Source: Larkinella sp. C7 (GTDB lineage: Bacteria > Bacteroidota > Bacteroidia > Cytophagales > Spirosomataceae). Taken from it: a DNA stretch of 64,000 bases. Location: contig NZ_VBSL01000004.1 of assembly GCF_006149005.1 (NCBI RefSeq), forward strand, positions 1-64,000. Direction: 5' to 3'. Below are positions 54,572 to 63,844 of this stretch, piece after piece. Within the stretch, counting starts at the first letter, position 1. The number at the start of each line of letters is the position of its first letter. The notes below the pieces were generated by a model, which did not search any database, was not told the DNA's origin, and saw only the letters and a list, made by a program, of their open reading frames with translations. Made by a program: the position numbers and the translations under genes.

Positions 54572-55321
54572 TTAATTCCGTTCCAGAGAGTGCTGTAAAT
54601 CAGCCAACTGCAACTCCCGCAGCCGGGCAACTTCGCCAACGACGATGATGGCCGGAGAGCTAATTTTTGAGGTAGCTACTTGCTCGAGAATGGTCGAAAC
54701 CGTTCCGGTAACCACCTGTTCCTCCGTAAGCGAACCGTTTTGAATGATGGCAACCGGCAATCCGGCTTTGCCACAGTCGCCAAAAACCGTCATGATTTCG
54801 GCCAGCTTGTGCATGCCCATCAGGATAACAACAGTTGCCGTTGACTGAGCGGCAAGGTGCAGATCCTGAGAGAGTTGCCCGGTTTTGGTAGTGCCGGTAA
54901 CCACCCAGAAGCTTTCGCTGACACCCCGCGTAGTGAGCGGAATACCCGCCAGTGCCGGCACGGCGTAGCTGCTCGATAAACCCGGGATCACTTCAGTTTC
55001 AATGCCGAATTGCCGGGCGTACTCCATCTCCTCATACCCACGCCCGAAAATGAACGAATCGCCACCTTTCAGCCGAACAACCTGGCCGTAATTCTGGGCA
55101 TAATGGACAATTAGCGGGTTAATTTCTTCCTGCGTACAAGAGTATTCGTTCAAGCGTTTGCCAACGTATACTTTCAGCGCATCCGGCTTGCAATAGTCCA
55201 GTAAATCGGGGTGTACCAACGCGTCGTACATGACCACAGCGGCCTGTTGCAATGCCTTCACTCCCTTCAAAGTTATCAAATCCGGATCACCGGGACCCGC
55301 ACCTACCAACGTTAATTTCAT
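54572..55321 (-). CDS. cobA: Uroporphyrinogen-III C-methyltransferase
   Basis: 249 residues. SAM-dependent double methylation of uroporphyrinogen III to precorrin-2, first step towards siroheme. Signature KLTLVGAGPGDPDLITLKGV, YVGKRLNEYSCTQEEIN, and VVRLKGGDSFIFGRGYEEME are as in SUMT enzymes. Lies between the siroheme dehydrogenase and sulfite reductase genes, each separated by a hairpin. Confidence 0.95.
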   Translation of the reverse strand: MKLTLVGAGPGDPDLITLKGVKALQQAAVVMYDALVHPDLLDYCKPDALKVYVGKRLNEYSCTQEEINPLIVHYAQNYGQVVRLKGGDSFIFGRGYEEMEYARQFGIETEVIPGLSSSYAVPALAGIPLTTRGVSESFWVVTGTTKTGQLSQDLHLAAQSTATVVILMGMHKLAEIMTVFGDCGKAGLPVAIIQNGSLTEEQVVTGTVSTILEQVATSKISSPAIIVVGEVARLRELQLADLQHSLERN

Positions 55322-55329
55322 GAATAACG

Positions 55330-55400
55330 AGTTAGGAGTTAAGAGTAAAGAGTTAAGAGTTGTATGCGTCGGCCAACTCTTAACTCCTAACTCTTAACTC
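55330..55400. repeat. GTTAAGAG-word inverted repeat
   Basis: Left GAGTTAGGAGTTAAGAGT (55330-55347) pairs with the complement in ACTCTTAACTCCTAACTC on the right; further GAGTTAAGAGTT words inside. Right end 8 bp from the sulfite reductase stop. Same family as 28605-28683. Confidence 0.75.
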
Positions 55401-55407
55401 ATCATTC

Positions 55408-57552
55408 TTAGCTATCTTTCGCAATGACCAGTTCCCGCAATTCCGGCAGGCCATCCTGTTCAATTTGGCGTTCGCGGTACGCTTTCACGTTTTCGATGAA
55501 GGACTCGGCTTTGGCAATAAACGATTGCGCGAATTCTTCCGTCGGTTCGTTTTTGTTGATGCTGAACACCAGGGCTTTGAAGCCACCTTCTTCGGTATGG
55601 AAACCGGGTTCGCCGATGAAGTTTTTGTCGAAATCGCTCACGACACCGTGCTGGGTATTGGTGTTGATATCTTTCGTCATCAGACTGCCTTTGGCCCCGG
55701 TAATGAACACGTTGTACGCGTGATAGATGGCGTCGGCCCAGCGGCTTTCTCGGAAGGCTTCATTGGCCCAGCCCAGTTTTTCGGCGGCTTCGGTCAGGGT
55801 CGTAGCAACGAGGTCGATCATGACGCTCGCGCACTCGCCGATTCCAATTTCGGTCACAAACTGTTCGGTGTGATCCCAGTCCGTATAGTCTTCCTGCGAC
55901 AGGGTTTTCAGATCAGCCAGCGGTTTCAGCAGGGTATAAAAGTAATTTTTCCCCTGACGGGCGTAGTAGTCGCTGTAGTATTCCCCTTCGAATCCGTTGG
56001 TTTCGTAATCATTCAGCAAAATCCGCAGTCCGTCGGGGCCGCGTTTGGTTGGAATTTTGACGACTTTATCGCCAAAAAGCCCTTCACCCTTGCCGTTGAA
56101 ACCACCGCCGAGCAAGACCTGCAAAGCCGGAATGACGTAAGCGCCGTTTTTTACGGAACTGCTGTGGAAACCGATGTTGGCCACCGAGTGCTGCCCGCAG
56201 CCATTCATGCAACCCGAAATCTTGATTTTGATGTCGCTGTTGTAAATCAGGTCTGGAAACTCGGCGGTCATCATTTTTTCGAGTACCCGCGTAATGCCGT
56301 AGCTGCTCGAAATGGCGAGGTTACAGGTATCGGTACCGGGACAGGTGGTGATGTCGGCTGTCGAGTCAAAACCGGGTGTTGCCAGACCCAGGGTATCAAG
56401 CCCGGCGTAGAGTGCGGGCAGGTTTTCAGGACTTACAAACCGCAGCAAATACCCCTGGTTGACAGTCACGCGAATGTCATCCCCCGCGTATTGTTTCACC
56501 AGCGACGCCAGGGCCCGTGCTTTGTCGGAGTGCATGTCACCCAACAAAACGCGCAACTGAACGGCATACCAGCCTTTTTGTTTCTGCTCGAAAACGTTGG
56601 TTTTCAACCACGCCTGATACGGCGCGTCGGTTGATAATTCCGCCGGATTTACCTGGGATGACGGTTCGCCCGGGGTGAACGTAAAACCCCGATCGGTATC
56701 AATCGCGTACGTTTTGTTCTTTAACGCCAGCCGTTCTTCTTCCACCCGGCGTAGAAATTCTTCCAGACCAATGTCCTGGAGCAGGAATTTCATCCGGGCT
56801 TTGTGCCGACGGGTCCGTTCGCCGTAGCGGTCGAAAACGCGGATACAGCCTTCAATAAAGGGAATAATTTTGTCTTCTTCCAGAAATTCAAACGCGGTTT
56901 CGGCCATGTAAGGCTGCGCGCCCAAACCGCCACCGACCATGACCTTAAAGCCCCGTTTGCCTTCTTCGTTGATGCGGGGAACCAGGCCGACATCGTGCAT
57001 GTAGCCATAAGCGGCATCTTTTTCGCTTGATGACAGGGCAATTTTAAACTTCCGGCCCATTTCCTGGCAGATCGGGTTGCGGAGTAAATAATCGAAGATC
57101 GAATAGGCGTAGGGCGTAATGTCAAACGGTTCTTCCGGATCAATGCCCGCTTTAGCCGAGCCAGTTACGTTCCGGACGGTATTTCCACAGGCTTCCCGCA
57201 GCGTAATTTTGGCATCTTCCAGGTCCGACCAGAGTTGGGGGGTATCGGCCAGTTTGACAAAGTGCAACTGAATATCCTGCCGTGTGGTGGCGTGCAGGTT
57301 TCCGGTAGCGTATTTGTCGGAAATATCGGCAATCCGAATCAACTGATCCGCCGTAATGCGTCCGTAGGGCAATTTGATCCGGATCATCTGGACACCCGGC
57401 TGGCGTTGGCCATACACCCCGCGTCCCAGACGAAATTTGCGGAAGTTTTCTTCGGCCATGTCGCCGGAAGCAAAACTGCCAATTTTTTCCTGAAGAACCA
57501 GAATATCCCGTTTAGCGGCTGCGCTGACGTTATCGGTGAATTGAACTGACAT
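55408..57552 (-). CDS. Siroheme sulfite/nitrite reductase
   Basis: 714 residues. Contains two ferredoxin-like half domains (MIRIKLPYGRITADQLIRIA) and the siroheme/4Fe-4S Cys set CPGTDTCNLAISSS and SGCMNGCGQH. Six-electron reduction of sulfite to sulfide (or nitrite to ammonia). Placement between cysN and siroheme genes in a cysHDN group makes assimilatory sulfite reduction the likely role, with ferredoxin or a partner as donor. The 120-residue C-terminal helical extension is a form seen in Bacteroidota and is sometimes called HEPN-like. Confidence 0.9.
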   Translation of the reverse strand: MSVQFTDNVSAAAKRDILVLQEKIGSFASGDMAEENFRKFRLGRGVYGQRQPGVQMIRIKLPYGRITADQLIRIADISDKYATGNLHATTRQDIQLHFVKLADTPQLWSDLEDAKITLREACGNTVRNVTGSAKAGIDPEEPFDITPYAYSIFDYLLRNPICQEMGRKFKIALSSSEKDAAYGYMHDVGLVPRINEEGKRGFKVMVGGGLGAQPYMAETAFEFLEEDKIIPFIEGCIRVFDRYGERTRRHKARMKFLLQDIGLEEFLRRVEEERLALKNKTYAIDTDRGFTFTPGEPSSQVNPAELSTDAPYQAWLKTNVFEQKQKGWYAVQLRVLLGDMHSDKARALASLVKQYAGDDIRVTVNQGYLLRFVSPENLPALYAGLDTLGLATPGFDSTADITTCPGTDTCNLAISSSYGITRVLEKMMTAEFPDLIYNSDIKIKISGCMNGCGQHSVANIGFHSSSVKNGAYVIPALQVLLGGGFNGKGEGLFGDKVVKIPTKRGPDGLRILLNDYETNGFEGEYYSDYYARQGKNYFYTLLKPLADLKTLSQEDYTDWDHTEQFVTEIGIGECASVMIDLVATTLTEAAEKLGWANEAFRESRWADAIYHAYNVFITGAKGSLMTKDINTNTQHGVVSDFDKNFIGEPGFHTEEGGFKALVFSINKNEPTEEFAQSFIAKAESFIENVKAYRERQIEQDGLPELRELVIAKDS

Positions 57553-57604
57553 GGTGTAGTGCTTTAGTGAGATAGTCGATAGAATTAAAAGACTAATATT
57601 CTGA

Positions 57605-57637
57605 ATAAAAGGCCGGAAGGTATTCCGGCACTTTTAT
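57605..57637. promoter_or_regulatory. Leader hairpin upstream of sulfite reductase
   Basis: Stem ATAAAAG-GCCGGAA with TTCCGGC-A-CTTTTAT and loop GGTA. Lies in the 214-bp spacer between cysN and sulfite reductase; can be a cysN terminator or a leader attenuator. Confidence 0.5.
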
Positions 57638-57651
57638 GTATGGTTTACATA

Positions 57652-57659
57652 CAAATGTA
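57652..57659 (-). promoter_or_regulatory. Candidate -7 element for sulfite reductase
   Basis: Minus-strand TACATTTG (plus CAAATGTA) matches TAnnTTTG about 100 bp upstream of the start; the leader hairpin would be transcribed from here. Confidence 0.35.
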
Positions 57660-57766
57660 CTCATTTATGAGTTCCTGTCCCGTCGTAAACAGACCTACTT
57701 TTTATTATTGGTCATTACTTGCGGTTATAGGAAAACCGATTCTCCCATCAATAGTTTATGCATCAC

Positions 57767-59020
57767 TTACGCTGCTTCACCCTGCAGCATCAGCGCGCCC
57801 ACGGTTACGTTTGAGGTTTCATCGATGAGGATCGCACCACCGTTGACCCGGTTTTTGCCGTATGGATCAAAACTGACGGGTTTCGCCGTTTTCAGAATGA
57901 CGCGGGCAATGTCGTTCAGTTTCAGACTCTCGGCATCTGTAAATTCTTCGTAGGTGTTGACGTTCAACTGATACACAATTTCGCGCACGGCACAGCGGGT
58001 CCGGAACGTACCGTGCTGGAGCGTGTATTTACTACCGACCTTCAGCGGTTTGGCATCCATCCAGCACAACAGTGCTTCGACATTCTGACTCACAATCGGC
58101 AAGTTGTCCGATTTTACAATGAGATTGCCACGGCTCACATCCACATCGTCGGCCAGATGCAGAACGACCGACATGGGGGCAAAGGCTTCTTCATAGTGGG
58201 TTTCGGCAATTTCGATGGCGTCGATGGTCGACGTCTCGCCGGTCGGCAAAACCGTTACGGCATCGCCTTTGCGGAAAATACCGCTGGTAATTTTGCCGGC
58301 GTACCCACGGTAGTCGTGCAATTCGGCGGTTTGGGGCCGGATGACGTATTGGACGGGAAAACGGGCATCCGTCAGGTTTTCATCCTGATCGAGTACGACG
58401 GTTTCGAGGTGGCTCAGCAACGGTTCACCTTCATACCACGGCATGTTGACCGATTTGTCGACTACATTATCACCATTTAAGGCACTCAGCGGAATGTAGG
58501 TCACCTCGCCGACATTCAGCTTCTGGGCCAGTTCGTTGTAGTGTATGCAGATGTTGGAAAAGACATCCTGCGAATACCCAACCAGATCCATTTTGTTGAT
58601 CGCCACCACGAGGTGCGGAATGCCCAGCATAGACGCAATCAGCGAGTGCCGGCGTGTTTGTTCCACGACGCCGTGACGGGCATCGACCAGCACCACCGCC
58701 AGTTGGCAGTTGGAAGCCCCCGTCACCATGTTTCGGGTATACTGGATATGCCCCGGTGCATCGACGATGATAAACTTGCGTTTCGTGGTCTGGAAATATC
58801 GGTAAGCCACATCGATGGTGATGCCTTGTTCCCGTTCCGAGCGTAAACCGTCGGTCAGTAAAGCCAGGTCAATTTCACCGTCATCACGGCTTTTGCTGGC
58901 GCGTTCGATGGCTTCCATCTGGTCGGCCAGAATGGATTTTGAATCGTATAGCAGGCGGCCGATCAGCGTGCTTTTGCCGTCGTCGACACTACCTGCGGTA
59001 ATAAATCGGAGTAAGTCCAC
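57767..59020 (-). CDS. cysN: Sulfate adenylyltransferase subunit 1 (GTPase)
   Basis: 417 residues. EF-Tu-like GTPase: Walker A GSVDDGKST (10-18), DAPGHIQYTRNM switch II, NKMDLVGY. It couples GTP hydrolysis to APS formation by CysD. Length matches CysN without a fused APS kinase. A PIN toxin gene ends 1 bp before the start, so cysN is expressed from an operon cysD-antitoxin-toxin-cysN. Confidence 0.95.
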   Translation of the reverse strand: MDLLRFITAGSVDDGKSTLIGRLLYDSKSILADQMEAIERASKSRDDGEIDLALLTDGLRSEREQGITIDVAYRYFQTTKRKFIIVDAPGHIQYTRNMVTGASNCQLAVVLVDARHGVVEQTRRHSLIASMLGIPHLVVAINKMDLVGYSQDVFSNICIHYNELAQKLNVGEVTYIPLSALNGDNVVDKSVNMPWYEGEPLLSHLETVVLDQDENLTDARFPVQYVIRPQTAELHDYRGYAGKITSGIFRKGDAVTVLPTGETSTIDAIEIAETHYEEAFAPMSVVLHLADDVDVSRGNLIVKSDNLPIVSQNVEALLCWMDAKPLKVGSKYTLQHGTFRTRCAVREIVYQLNVNTYEEFTDAESLKLNDIARVILKTAKPVSFDPYGKNRVNGGAILIDETSNVTVGALMLQGEAA

Positions 59021-59021
59021 T

Positions 59022-59450
59022 TTAAAGAAGGTATTTTGTTAAAAATTCATCGGGCGTACAGATCGCTACATCGCTAACTAAAAAATGCTTCGGATTGCGG
59101 GTAACAAGGTCTGTAAGGTCAGGAATGTTTTTTGCACTTTCATAAAGAACGGCATCCTCGAAATCGGTAAAACTCGACTTTATGGCCGATGCAGTATGTT
59201 GATTAGAGATGGTGGAAATGCCGATGTAGCTACACAGTACCTCAAACTGATGAACAATATCTGTATGAGGTACCTTATAATAATTCCGAAGTATGTAATA
59301 GACCGTTACTAATGTGAGGGGACTCACAATTGCCAGGATTTTTTCCCGCTCTGCTAAATCAAAAACCCTGGCGGAAGAATTCCAGAAGGGCTCCCTTTTG
59401 GCAAGTAAATCGATTACAACATTTGTATCAATAAATACAATCGGTTTCAT
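59022..59450 (-). CDS. PIN-domain toxin (VapC-like)
   Basis: 142 residues. PIN nuclease with Asp8 in FIDTNVVIDLLAKREPF, and the acidic cluster FTDFEDAVLYESA (Asp96, Asp99), then TRNPKHF. Such proteins cleave RNA and are toxins of type II systems. Starts within the last base of the upstream antitoxin gene and ends directly before cysN. The pair is embedded in the sulfate activation operon. Confidence 0.85.
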   Translation of the reverse strand: MKPIVFIDTNVVIDLLAKREPFWNSSARVFDLAEREKILAIVSPLTLVTVYYILRNYYKVPHTDIVHQFEVLCSYIGISTISNQHTASAIKSSFTDFEDAVLYESAKNIPDLTDLVTRNPKHFLVSDVAICTPDEFLTKYLL

Positions 59451-59683
59451 TAAAGGTGTTTTCTTACGATGGCATCTTCCCGCGCATTGAAACTATCGTT
59501 CGCTAAAACCGGGAAGGCCCCCAACAAAGACGCCGTTTTGGGTGACAAAGAATGCGGAGTCTGCAAAGTTGCCTCCGATGGGTGCAGAAAAGGATCGTCT
59601 TTGATCTCTATAAATGAGAGATTTTTAAGCAATTCCATCACAAAGGAAGCTTTTTCGTCGGGGACCTCTATCAGAACCTGCAT
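59450..59683 (-). CDS. Putative antitoxin
   Basis: 77 residues: VLIEVPDEKASFVMELLKNL at the start (a strand-helix as in DUF2683/StbD-like antitoxins of PIN toxins) and a disordered, charged C-terminus (NDSFNAREDAIVRKHL). Overlaps the toxin start by 1 bp and follows cysD by 12 bp. Antitoxin role is inferred from position and size. Confidence 0.7.
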   Translation of the reverse strand: MQVLIEVPDEKASFVMELLKNLSFIEIKDDPFLHPSEATLQTPHSLSPKTASLLGAFPVLANDSFNAREDAIVRKHL

Positions 59684-59695
59684 ATCCGTATGTCA

Positions 59696-60607
59696 TTAAA
59701 AATACCCACCCTTTTTCCGGTCTTCCATAGCAGCTTCCGACACCTGATCGTCGATCCGGGTTTCGCCCCGTTCGCTGATGCGGGTGGCCTGAATTTCGGC
59801 AATGGCGGCTTCGAGCGTATCGGCATCCGATTCAACGGCTGCGGTGCAGGAAATGTCGCCAACGGTTCGGAAACGAACCCGCCGGGTCACAATCTGATCG
59901 CTTTCTTCCGGTTGAATCACGCCTTTGGCCGTTGCCAGTAATTTGCCGTCACGCAGAATCAATTCGCGTTCGTGGGCGAAATAAATGCTCGGCAAGTCGA
60001 TTTTCTCCCGTTTGATGTAATTCCAGACGTCGAGTTCAGTCCAGTTCGAGATCGGGAACACCCGGACGTTTTCGCCTTTGTGAATCTTGCCGTTGTAGAT
60101 GTTCCACAATTCCGGGCGCTGAAGTTTGGGGTCCCAGGAACCAAATTCGTCACGGACCGAAAAGACGCGTTCTTTGGCGCGGGCTTTTTCTTCGTCGCGC
60201 CGGGCCCCACCAATGCAGGCATCGAACTCAAATTCTTCGATGGTGTCGAGCAGGGTAAACGTTTGCAGGGCATTCCGGCTGGCATTCCGGCCCGTCGGTT
60301 CTTTCAGTTTCTTTTCCCGGATGGTATCTTCCACATACCGGACAATCAGCTTTTCGCCCAGGCTTTCGGCCAGCCAATCCCGGAAATCGAGGGCTTCCTG
60401 AAAGTTGTGGCCGGTGTCGATGTGAACCAGCGGAAACGGGAATTTGCCGGGGCGAAAGGCTTTGAGCGCCAGATGCACCAGCGTGATGGAATCTTTTCCA
60501 CCCGAGAACAACAGCGCGGGGCGTTCAAACTGGCCGGCCACTTCGCGCATAATCTGAATCGCTTCCGATTCGAGTTGATCTAAATAATCAAGTTTGTAGG
60601 TACTCAT
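59696..60607 (-). CDS. cysD: Sulfate adenylyltransferase subunit 2
   Basis: 303 residues. PP-loop ATP pyrophosphatase fold: SGGKDSITLVHLALKAF, then HIDTGHNFQEALDFRD, and GGARRDEEKARAKER. With CysN forms adenosine 5'-phosphosulfate from sulfate and ATP. Its partner gene is separated by the toxin-antitoxin pair. Confidence 0.96.
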   Translation of the reverse strand: MSTYKLDYLDQLESEAIQIMREVAGQFERPALLFSGGKDSITLVHLALKAFRPGKFPFPLVHIDTGHNFQEALDFRDWLAESLGEKLIVRYVEDTIREKKLKEPTGRNASRNALQTFTLLDTIEEFEFDACIGGARRDEEKARAKERVFSVRDEFGSWDPKLQRPELWNIYNGKIHKGENVRVFPISNWTELDVWNYIKREKIDLPSIYFAHERELILRDGKLLATAKGVIQPEESDQIVTRRVRFRTVGDISCTAAVESDADTLEAAIAEIQATRISERGETRIDDQVSEAAMEDRKKGGYF

Positions 60608-60621
60608 TTTTATCTCTGATT

Positions 60622-60698
60622 CCCTCTGATGCTCGCTGACAAACGCTGTGTAATAACTTTTTAATTGTTACACAGCGTTTGTCAGAGTACATCAGAGG
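60622..60698. repeat. TTACACAG-word hairpin
   Basis: Arms of 31 nt (60622-60652 with 60668-60698), three or four mismatches in the middle, 15-nt loop. The right arm ends exactly at the base before the cysH stop codon (60699). Confidence 0.85.
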
Positions 60699-61412
60699 TT
60701 ATTTTGCGTGTAATCCACATTCCTTTTTCGAATTATCTTCCCACCACCAGCGGCCGGCCCGGAAGTCTTCGCCTTCCTGAATGGCGCGGGTGCAGGGCTG
60801 GCAACCGATCGACACGAAACCCCGGTCGTGAAGCGGGTTGTACGGCACATTGTGCTGGCGCACATACGCTTTCACTTCGTCAAACGACCAGTTCATCAAC
60901 GGATGAAATTTGATCAACTGATGCGCATCGTCGGCTTCCAGTTGGGTCATGGTCTGGCGGTTTTGCGATTGTTCGGCGCGAATACCGGTCACCCAGATTT
61001 TGTTGCCTTTCAGCGCCCGGTTGAGCGGTTCTACTTTCCGGATAAAACAGCATTCTTTCCGGTTTTCGACCGATTCGTAGAAACTGAACGGTCCTTTTTC
61101 GTTCAGCAGTTTCTCCACCGATTCGCCTTTTGGGAAGTAGGCTTCAATTTTGGTATCGTACCGGCTGTTTGTTTTCTGCCAGACCTGATACGTTTCATTG
61201 AACATCCGGCCGGTATCCAGCGAAAAAATCCGGATGGGCAGGTTGTTGGCCAGGATCATGTCCGTAATCACCTGGTCTTCGTAGCCCAGGCTGGTTGAAA
61301 AAACCACCTGGCCGGGAAATAATTCGGCCAGCGTTTGCAGGCTTTCAACTTCGCTCTTGCCCGCCAGGCGTTCCGCCAGGCTGTCGATTGTGTAGGAAGG
61401 TTCCGCGATCAT
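60699..61412 (-). CDS. cysH: Adenylyl-sulfate (APS) reductase
   Basis: 237 residues. Reduces APS to sulfite. Contains LDTGRMFNETY, the Cys pair 121-122 (ECCFIRKVEPL) and Cys204/Cys207 (SIGCQPCTRAI) that bind a 4Fe-4S cluster, the mark of APS reductase rather than PAPS reductase, and the catalytic ECGLH (Cys232). No APS kinase gene is present in the cluster, which agrees with direct APS reduction. Confidence 0.95.
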   Translation of the reverse strand: MIAEPSYTIDSLAERLAGKSEVESLQTLAELFPGQVVFSTSLGYEDQVITDMILANNLPIRIFSLDTGRMFNETYQVWQKTNSRYDTKIEAYFPKGESVEKLLNEKGPFSFYESVENRKECCFIRKVEPLNRALKGNKIWVTGIRAEQSQNRQTMTQLEADDAHQLIKFHPLMNWSFDEVKAYVRQHNVPYNPLHDRGFVSIGCQPCTRAIQEGEDFRAGRWWWEDNSKKECGLHAK

Positions 61413-61479
61413 ATTCTACCGACGGATTGCGCGGGTCACCCCGTTTGGTCCGCAAAATTTATAGTAAGCTATAGTTATC

Positions 61480-62589
61480 CTACTTCAAAGCGATGGGTTT
61501 GCCTCCTTCTTTGGCCGAACGACGGGCCGCATCCAGAATTTCCATCACAATCATGTTCACTTGCAACGATGACAAATCATCGACGGATTTAGTTTCACCC
61601 CGCACCACCTGCGCCAGATAGTCGAACGGATCGGTAACCGGCGCATCGGTTTTGGCCGCTTCCGCCGTTTGTTCGGTTTTGTCTTCCTTCAGCCGAATCC
61701 GCATTCGCGTACCGTCGAGCGTAAACACATACCCGGTTTCGCCGTAGACTTCCATGTCCTTGCGACTGAACGGCCAGTTCCAAGACGCCTGAATAACGAC
61801 CTGCGTTTTGGGATAGGTCAGCACAATGGTCGCATCGTCGTCCACTTTCGGGTACACATCCGGTTTGATCTGTAAGGTAAAGGCACTCACTGCGGTAGGC
61901 CGTTCCCCTTTTAGCAGCCAGGTTGCCAGATTGGCGCCGTAACACCCGAAATCGAACAAGGCTCCGGCGCCGTTGGTAACCGGATCGGTCAGCCAGGCCA
62001 CAAATTCCTTGTTCATCCGGCTGGGGCCATCGTGGCCGTCGTGCACGACAATCCGGCGGATCGGGCCGATGGCGCCGTCTTTTACGGCAATCTGGTAGGC
62101 TTTGTGGTTGCTGCCATACCAGGTGGTTTCGTAGTTGGTCAACAGATGGATCTTGTGCTTTTTGGCTAACGCTTCCATCTGCCGGGCCTGATCGATGCTG
62201 ACCGCCAGCGGTTTTTCCACCATCACGTGAATACCGCGGGGGGCGCAGATTTTTACGACGTTGAGGTGGTTGCTGATCTCGTTGAATGCCGTCACCGCAT
62301 CCGGTTTGGTTTTGTCCAGCATTTCCTCCACCGTCGAATAGACCAGGCTCATCGGTAAACCGTAGCGTTGCATGTACCGCTCGGCCACTTCCCGGTTGGG
62401 TTCGGCAATGCCAACGACTTCGATATCCGGGTCGCCGGTTTTCTTCGCCCGGTTCAGAATCCAGCCGACGTGCGAATGCACCAGGCCGACGACACCAACC
62501 CGAAGCGGTTTTTTGGTGGTTTGAGCCTTGCTGTTCAGGCCTGTCATAAAAGCCAGTAGAAAGAGGAATACACAAGAAATCGCACGCAT
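61480..62589 (-). CDS. Exported Gfo/Idh/MocA-family oxidoreductase
   Basis: 369 residues. Signal peptide MRAISCVFLFLLAFMTGLNS (to about KAQ), then Rossmann VGVVGLVHSHVGWIL, MVEKPLAVSIDQARQM (conserved EKP) and GIAEPNREV. Acts on sugars or polyols with NAD(P). Export of a nucleotide-dependent enzyme is odd, but is a recognised feature of Bacteroidota members; the cofactor is probably bound tightly. Start at 62589, not 62622. Confidence 0.85.
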   Translation of the reverse strand: MRAISCVFLFLLAFMTGLNSKAQTTKKPLRVGVVGLVHSHVGWILNRAKKTGDPDIEVVGIAEPNREVAERYMQRYGLPMSLVYSTVEEMLDKTKPDAVTAFNEISNHLNVVKICAPRGIHVMVEKPLAVSIDQARQMEALAKKHKIHLLTNYETTWYGSNHKAYQIAVKDGAIGPIRRIVVHDGHDGPSRMNKEFVAWLTDPVTNGAGALFDFGCYGANLATWLLKGERPTAVSAFTLQIKPDVYPKVDDDATIVLTYPKTQVVIQASWNWPFSRKDMEVYGETGYVFTLDGTRMRIRLKEDKTEQTAEAAKTDAPVTDPFDYLAQVVRGETKSVDDLSSLQVNMIVMEILDAARRSAKEGGKPIALK

Positions 62590-62640
62590 ATACATTTGAG
62601 TAGATACCAACACTATGTACACCTCAATCCATAATCTTTG

Positions 62641-63834
62641 TCAGGCCGTAATTGGCTTGACGGTTTCCGCCGACTTTCGAACCGCCTGTTCAAAATCTTC
62701 GACCAGATCATCCGCATCTTCCAGTCCAACCGATACCCGAATCAACCCTTCGGTTATGCCCAAGGCGGCTTTTTCGTCCGGTTTTAGTTTGGAATGCGTG
62801 GTCGTAAACGGATTCGTCACAATCGTCCGCGTATCCCCTAAGTTAGAAGAAAGCGAGGCAATTTTCAAAGATTCAAACAGGGCCTTTACGCGCTCAAAAC
62901 CGCCTTCCACCTCAAACGTGACGATGGCGCCACCGGCTTCCATCTGCCGTTTCGCCAGTTCATACTGCGGATGGGAGGGCAGGAAAGGGTATTTCACGGC
63001 GTGGACATCCCGGTGTTGCTCCAGCGCCTGCGCCAGTTTCAGGGCGTTGGCACAATGGCGATCCATGCGAAGCTCCAGCGTTTCCAGGCTCTTCGACAGC
63101 GTCCAGGCGTTGAACGGTGACATCGACGGGCCGGTATGCCGCGCAAAAAACCGGATCGGCGCCATCAACTCTTCCGAGCCGACGATAACGCCACCCAGCA
63201 CACGTCCCTGTCCATCCATGTATTTCGTCGCAGAATGAACCGAGAGGTCGGCACCGAGATCGAGCGGTGTTTGCAGAATCGGCGTGGCAAAACAGTTATC
63301 GACGTTGAGGATAAAACCGTATTTCTTTTTCAAACGGACCAGCATTTCCAGATCCACGAGTTCCAGACCCGGGTTCGAGGGCGTTTCCAGGTACACCATT
63401 TTGGTGTTGGGCCGGATGGCCGCTTCCCAGTCCGCTTCCGATGCGTCGGCGTCCACGTAGGTGTACGTGATGCCCCACTTCACCAGAATTTGCGAAATGA
63501 TCTGGTGCGCCGACCCGAACAACGCCCGGCAGGCGACGATGTGATCCCCGGATTTCAGCAAAGCCGCCATGCTGGCAAAAACCGCAGCCATACCGGTTGC
63601 CGTGGCAATGCCGGCTTCGGCGTTCTCAAGCATACACACCTTATCGACAAATTCCGTCACGTTCGGGTTGGAGAAGCGGGAGTAAATGTTCCCTTCTTCG
63701 GTTTCCTCAAACAGGGCTTTTCCCTGCTCTGCGCTTTCGAACGTGAAGCTGGATGTCAAAAACAAAGGCGTCGAATGTTCGCGGTACTGCGATTTCTTCG
63801 TCTGGATACGAATGGCTTTCGTTTGTCTTTTCAT
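62641..63834 (-). CDS. PLP-dependent sulfhydrylase/cystathionine synthase
   Basis: 397 residues. Cys/Met metabolism PLP enzyme: YSRFSNPNVTEFVDKV, METGIATATGM-like pocket (AEAGIATATGMAAVFASMAA) and PLP Lys in SVHSATKYMDGQGRVLGG. Sequence style matches O-succinylhomoserine sulfhydrylase (MetZ), which would use the sulfide made by this cluster to form homocysteine; cystathionine gamma-synthase is the alternative. Start at 63834 (MKRQTKAIRIQT). Confidence 0.88.
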   Translation of the reverse strand: MKRQTKAIRIQTKKSQYREHSTPLFLTSSFTFESAEQGKALFEETEEGNIYSRFSNPNVTEFVDKVCMLENAEAGIATATGMAAVFASMAALLKSGDHIVACRALFGSAHQIISQILVKWGITYTYVDADASEADWEAAIRPNTKMVYLETPSNPGLELVDLEMLVRLKKKYGFILNVDNCFATPILQTPLDLGADLSVHSATKYMDGQGRVLGGVIVGSEELMAPIRFFARHTGPSMSPFNAWTLSKSLETLELRMDRHCANALKLAQALEQHRDVHAVKYPFLPSHPQYELAKRQMEAGGAIVTFEVEGGFERVKALFESLKIASLSSNLGDTRTIVTNPFTTTHSKLKPDEKAALGITEGLIRVSVGLEDADDLVEDFEQAVRKSAETVKPITA

Positions 63835-63844
63835 GAATCGAAAT

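Noticed and set aside
57636-57953. 105-codon plus-strand frame upstream of sulfite reductase
   Set aside because: Runs into antisense of cysN and lacks a sensible N-terminus.
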